Of a stretch of 64,000 nt of DNA, positions 59,041 through 64,000 are shown one piece after another. A program made the translations under genes and the position numbers. Within the stretch, counting starts at the first letter, position 1. The number at the start of each line of letters is the position of its first letter. This DNA is from Heterodera schachtii. Lineage: Eukaryota > Nematoda > Chromadorea > Rhabditida > Heteroderidae. Under the pieces are notes generated by a model, which saw only the letters and a program-made list of their open reading frames with translations, had not been told where the DNA came from and searched no databases. Location of the stretch: contig SIJG01000117.1 in NCBI GenBank assembly GCA_023374025.1, forward strand, positions 1 to 64,000, written 5' to 3'.

Positions 59041-60395
59041 TGGGAAAAAATAAATTTTTTGGCCTTCTGTCAAAACAATCATTAATTTTTACTAAATTTA
59101 ACCTAGAAATAGACAATTTTCAATGAAAATCTGTTTAAAAGGGTCACAGCTCTAATTTTTCTCCCGGCAGCACCAATGGCACCGCCCAACCCCAAAAAAT
59201 AACGCACAATTTTTCTTAACAAATTGACCCAAAATCGCAAAAATTTTGTCTTTTTTTTTTTGGTGAAAATCTGTTAACATATCACAATCAAATTTTCAAA
59301 ATTTTCCGGCGGCACCGCCAGCCCCCGCCCCCCTTGTACCCCAAAAAGTTTTTTTGAAAAACCGCCGTAAAAAAATAGTTTTGAAAAACAAAAACTCTAA
59401 TCTTTTGATTTGCAAGTTGACAACCTGTTGTTGAGGATGTTTTTGAAAAACGCATAAATTGCTTAACTGAAATAATAAATATTTGGATAAAATCATTCCG
59501 GAAAAAATAGAATTGTGGAAAATTTTCTTTTTATTTTTTTTGTTTAAATTTTTATGTGTACTTGGATTTCACAAATTTCCCACGTTATGTACTTGGAAAT
59601 TGGCATGCCTGTACTTTGAAAGTGACTTGGTACGATCCGAGCCCTGTTCTACACGGTCTAAGTAGTAGGAAAAGCACTTTCTTTTTTGTTTTTGTGAAAA
59701 ATCGTAATTTTTGAGGATTTTTTCAGGAAAGTTTTATTAATTGTACCAAAAAATCCAAAAATTTTGGTATTTTTTCGTCATATTTTCATAATTTTGAGAC
59801 TTTTGAGAATTATAGAAAGTTCATATTTAAAATTCAAAAAAATTTAAAAGGTACACCTAAAACGATTCTTTTTTTTAAAAAAGGAAATCAACGATTGATT
59901 TTTAAAGCTCCAAATATTATTTTAGGATAAATTAGGTCTTTTATGGTATTTTTTCTTGCTTATTCAAGGTTTTCTAATAGTTTTGAACAATCACCATTTT
60001 AAAGATTTTATTTACATAAGAAATATCTAACTATTTGTTTTATTTAATAATAAAACATTGAAAAATGAATGTCTTTCATTTAAACTTTTCCATTTATCAG
60101 ATTAAGAAACATCAAACACCGGACAAAAAGCGCGATTTAATTATTGTGGAAAAAGGGCTGTAATTTCATAAAATTGACACCTGCTGAATTTTTTTCTTAT
60201 TCAAATTAAATTACTTTTTGTCACCATTCATCTAAAGTTATTTACCATTTGGAATACAACAATTTTGCGTTGAACAGAAGGGCGGACTAAAGTATCATAA
60301 AATTATTCATTAAAAGTGAATGAACATACGCTTTTTTGTACCAATTTCATTATTCTCGTTGATATTAAATTAAATAATCAAAAAAAGAAAGCTAA
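59041..60395. other. Intergenic stretch with mobile-element scraps
   Basis: Weak copies of the GGCACCGCC motif lie near 59165 and 59305. A GTAGGAAAAGCACTTTCTTT phrase near 59668 is shared with the hAT elements at 14865 and 62360. From about 60120 the sequence aligns with the upstream regions of the other two receptors. Confidence 0.45.
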
Positions 60396-61316
60396 ATGAA
60401 TGATACTACGCGCGAAATGGTACCATTATATGAAATTATTTTAAAATAATTTTTAATTTAGTTTTATTTGGCCTTCAAAGATGTCCGTCCAAGCTGGTCA
60501 CTAATTGGATGCGGATTGATTTACGGACTCATCGCTACAGTTGGGATTATTTTGAATTCTTCTGTCATTCTTGTGACTTTGTTAACAAAGTATTTGATTA
60601 ATGATAGCCTTGGAATAAACTCAATTTAAATTTTATGAAAAACTTTAATTAGGTCATTCCGTGGCACCGTTAATTACCTTTTGGCACTTTGTTCCCTTTT
60701 GAATTGCTTCATCAAAGTGGCCATTTTCTATTTGTGTACACCGCATTTTTTGGACAGAATTTCATTGAGTATCATTTGGCAGCAAAAATTCTATTCATTT
60801 CCACGATTGGACTTAGTAATTTATGTAAAAAATTAAAAACCAAAAGTCCAAAATTATTTGAAAATATAAATTCAGAAGGAATTACTCCAACGATGTTTTT
60901 CACTGGCATTGACCGACTCTGATCGGAATTGCTTTTTCTGAAATGTAAAACAAAAATTCAGCTAATTTTTAATCACAGTAATATGTAATAAATAGTTAAT
61001 TACAGTAAATTTCAGTCACGATAAGTTGAAAACGCGACTGTATTTGGCAACGATTACTGTCATTTCTGTGTCGTATGGATTCCTTTTATCTGTTATGAAT
61101 TGCCAACATGCAAATCAGGACAGTGACCAACAAATGGTCACTGGCTCATATGTGGATTCATTAAAGGTATTAATTAGTACAGTTTCGTGGTGAGTCAAAG
61201 TGACAAAAGTGCAGATTTGGCGAAGTGAAAAAAGTGCGAATGAGTGGTGATCAGAAGGGGCGGGTCATTTCAGTACGGAATAAATGATTTTAATTAATTA
61301 ATTCTCTACTGATTTG

Positions 61317-61906
61317 TAGGGATGATATTTATAGGCACTAAAAACCGTCAAAATAGGTAGGCCTTAGGCTCTAAAAAACCCCCAAAATAGGCCCTAAAAA
61401 TGGAAAATAGGCACTAAAAAACCTCGTTTTTAGGGGTGTAAAATGACAAAATGTATTCAAAAAAGTAAAAAAATTAGGCCAAATCAGTACTGAGATATAT
61501 AATTTTTAAAGCACAAATTATTGTCAAGAAAATAAATATGTAAATAAATTTTTGATATGAATTTTTGAAAAGTTTTTCATTTCTTATGGGTGTATTTTTG
61601 AAAAAATTTCGGGTCGATTCTTAAGGGTGTATTTTTTTTTTAAATTTTAGTCGATTCTTAGGGGTGCATTTTTCGTTTTTATTGCATTTTTGTTAATAAT
61701 TTTGGGCAAAATGCCAAAATAGGCAGAAATAGGCTCTTTCAAAATTTTTTAGGCTTTTTAGGCGCTAAAAATAAAAGCCTAGAAAATAGGCACTAATAAC
61801 TCGAAAAGTAGCTTAACAACAGCCCAAAAAAACATGTTTTTTGTGCGTTTCAGGCCACGGGGAGCTCAGGAAAAAAATAGGCTTTTGCCTAAAAATATCA
61901 TCCCTA
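61317..61906. mobile_element. Nested 590-bp hAT-type MITE
   Basis: Ends TAGGGATGATATTT and AAATATCATCCCTA with a perfect 8-bp duplication CTGATTTG (61309-61316 and 61907-61914). The interior is full of 'aaaataggc' phrases. Confidence 0.9.
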
Positions 61907-62359
61907 CTGATTTGCCTTTTGAATGATGGGGCTACGACTTTCATATAAAAAGATATACTAGGTTGAATATTTGATCAACATAAAAATGATCACTTTTTGA
62001 TCAGCATTATAACTTTTTCTAGAAGCATCCAAATTAAACAATCTTAATATCTTTCGATAGCCCTAAGTGTCCTCTATTTTACTTTAAAATTTCGTTGAGC
62101 TACAAAAAAGTTATGGCTTGTAAATTTCAAAAATTGATTTGGCAAACCTTTTTGACCACACCTTCTTTGAAACTCAACGAAATTTTTTAAAATTTTACAA
62201 GAAGATAGAGGACACTTAGGGCCATCGAAAGATACCAAGATTGTTTAATTTGGGTGCTTCTAGAAAAAGTTATGGTGCATGAAATTTATCAAAATATAAC
62301 ATGGTCGTGTCTTTTTTCGAGGTCGTGTAAACTGAAATAGAACCAAATATATTTATTAT

Positions 62360-63025
62360 CAGGGCTGAAAAAAATATGCAAATGCATATTTTTTTCCTGG
62401 CTTCTCCATGCTTTAAATAGTAGGAAAAACACTTTCTTTTTTGTGTTTGCGTATAAAAATCGGGACTTTTATTTGCATATTTTTGCATATTTTGGGTTTT
62501 TATGCATATTTTGCATATTTTGGGTTTTTCTGCATATTTCATGCATATTTTGCCATTTTTTTGTACATATTTTCAGTTTTTTGCATATTTTGGGTTTTTA
62601 TGCATATTTTGCATATTTTGGGTTTTTCTGCATATTTCATGCATATTTTGCCATTTTTTTGTACATATTTCAGTTTTTTCATATTTTGCCATTTTTCGTC
62701 AAATATTTTCAGATTGAAAATCCCTTAAGAAAAAAATTTGATTATGCCTAAAATTATTTCCAAATCTGAATTGATGCGCGAATGGGCAACAGGAGCTTTA
62801 GTGGCGAAAATCTTGAGAAATTTTTGATTTGCAATTGCAAAAACATATAAAATTTATGAGGAATAAAAATTTTTTATTGAATTTGCACCCTAATTTTCAA
62901 TTTTTTTGTGCATGTTTGGTGCATATTTTGCGATTTTTGTGCATATTTGGTGCATATTTCACGACTTTATTTGCATATTTATGCGCATATTTTGGCCACT
63001 TTTCGTGCATATTTTTTGCAGCCTG
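62360..63025. mobile_element. Nested 666-bp hAT element
   Basis: Starts CAGGGCTGAAAAAAATATGC; the right end complemented is CAGGCTGCAAAAAATATGC. A perfect 8-bp duplication TTTATTAT lies at 62352-62359 and 63026-63033. The inside has a tandem 'catattttgggtttt' tract (about 62475-62690), which keeps several frames open by composition. It is a relative of 14865-15496. Confidence 0.9.
62788..62850 (+). pseudogene. Short hAT transposase C-terminal remnant
   Basis: Twenty codons, NRSFSGENLEKFLICNCKNI then TAA, align with the end of the fragment at 15164-15331 (ENIEKLLICNCKNN). It is more decayed than that copy. Confidence 0.6.
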
Positions 63026-64000
63026 TTTATTATTAATAGTTTATTATTCAATTATAAATTTAAATAATTAATTAATCATTAGAATAACTCTTCCGTACTG
63101 AAATGACCCGCCTCTTCCGATCAACACTCATTCGCACTTTTGTCACTTCGACACAGCACCGTACAGTTTCATTCTATTTTGTTTCATAAATACGTCACCA
63201 TTGGCGTTTTTAGATAAAAAATTGTCACATTATTTCGCGAGCAACCATAGGTCAGGTTTCAAAAAAGTGTTAACGTGTGAAATTTTTGATGCCGATGTTA
63301 AAAGAGGAGAGCCAATGCTATCGAACAAAACCAATAATTTCTTAATTGGTTGCTTATGAAACAATTATAACATTTTTTTTTGTCAATATTTTTTAAAGTT
63401 TTTTATTTTCAGGGCGTATATCAGTTTAATGCAATAACTCTTTTGTTTACTTTAATGACTTTTATCATTTATCTCTTTCTTGGCATCACAATATGTGTAA
63501 AAGCATCAGGTAAAGCATATTAAAAATCATACAACCGGCACTAATATTTCCATTTTCTTTCGTTCAATCATTGGCTGTAATTAGCTAATTTATTCTTTTT
63601 TTAGGTTTGCCGTCCGCTGATTCGTTCAATCGTCGCACTTTTCGTGCCCTTTTTTGCATTATTACTGTGAATATCGGCGGCTATTTTATCTCAACATTTG
63701 CATACTTTCTGCTAGCTCCCTCAATTGCTTCACCAGTCACTGTGTTTTTCTGCGCTTTAATGGCCGCAATTCCTTTGAACATTGGCGCAACATCAAACGG
63801 ACCAATTTTATATTTTACGCGGTGTCATTTTAATTGAAAATGTTTTAATAATAATTTTTAAATTTTAGTACGGAGTATCGACAGGCATTTCAAAAGGAAT
63901 TTCCATTTGTGTTCAAACGAACTCACAACCAAAATAAAGTCGTACCTCGTCAAAATGGGCCACCTATTCGCTTAATCTCACAATCAAGAATAAATGACAG

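Larger units (their letters stand above)
61186..63161. mobile_element. TIR element of about 2 kb in receptor copy 3 intron
   Basis: The left end CGTGGTGAGTCAAAGTGACA and the complemented right end CGGTGCTGTGTCGAAGTGAC are inverted repeats; both continue for some 80 bases to GGGTCATTTCAGTACGGAA. A direct repeat TACAGTTT (8 bases; 9 if the following C is counted) lies at 61178-61185 and 63162-63169. That fits a hAT (8) or Mutator-like (9) element. No transposase of its own was seen. Two other elements are nested inside. Confidence 0.75.
60396..64000 (+). pseudogene. srsx-like chemoreceptor copy 3, frameshifted and transposon-laden
   Basis: Eight exons match copy 2: 60396-60419, 60462-60589, 60653-60815, 60876-60944, 61016-61166, 63413-63509, 63605-63821 and 63869 to the window end (partial). 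Exon 3 is one base short in a T run (CCCTTTTGAATT against CCCTTTTTGAATT). Exon 4 has two extra bases after GACCGACT, which bring a stop right after DRL. The other exons are open and keep family motifs (NGPILYFTR, EYRQAF, RQNGPPIRLISQSR). The intron between exons 5 and 6, only 118-257 bases in the other copies, is 2.2 kb because of nested transposons. Two independent frameshifts make loss of function likely. Confidence 0.8.

Noticed and set aside
62270..62751. Hydrophobic frames rich in CIFCIFWVF
   Set aside because: They come from a tandem 'catattttgggtttt' tract inside a hAT element, in several frames at once.

Overview
This window is eukaryotic and almost certainly from a nematode, most likely a plant-parasitic cyst nematode (Globodera/Heterodera-like). 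The evidence is: strongly AT-rich DNA; genes cut into many short exons with clean GT..AG introns; serpentine chemoreceptors of the srsx type; degenerate TTAGGC (nematode telomere) repeats; and a secreted RING-H2 protein whose upstream region has several copies of ATGCCA, the dorsal-gland (DOG) box described for Globodera effectors. The species is inferred. One assembly gap (710 N) lies at 31799-32508.

Layout. 1-8 kb: AT-rich desert with non-autonomous hAT-like transposons, several with perfect 8-bp target-site duplications (TSDs). 8-21 kb: a three-module locus. Each module starts with a related signal-peptide/RING or lysine-rich part and continues into tiny exons that nearly all start and end in phase 1. 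The only complete gene found is a 152-residue secreted RING-H2 protein (16908-18487, +). Modules 1 and 2 have damaged 5' ends; module 3 has its microexons amplified by a 588-bp tandem duplication. 21-32 kb: fold-back elements and an AT-rich gene desert, then the gap. 32.5-42 kb: repeated units, each a small coiled-coil gene (+) converging on a trypsin-like serine protease gene (-); one coiled-coil gene (36640-36951) and one protease (39808-42009) are intact, and the other copies are truncated. A second intact protease is at 46724-48643. A 29-unit minisatellite, interstitial telomere-like repeats and a fold-back element lie in this zone.

43.5-64 kb: three srsx-like receptor copies. Copy 1 (44220-45998, -) carries a 4-base deletion; copy 2 (53471-54953, -) is intact over eight exons (329 residues); copy 3 (60396 to window end, +) has two frameshifts and a nest of transposons in one intron. 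The intact copy lies between two inverted arms of about 1.5 and 1.9 kb (50307-51784 and 57153-59040). A 995-bp LTR-type element with a 5-bp TSD (55212-56206), just upstream of that receptor, has an interior that reads as part of an Argonaute PAZ domain.

The most unusual candidates are the phase-1 microexon cassette locus with effector-like promoter motifs and the LTR element carrying Argonaute sequence. All gene models come from reading exons by eye and from agreement between paralogues; no database search was possible.
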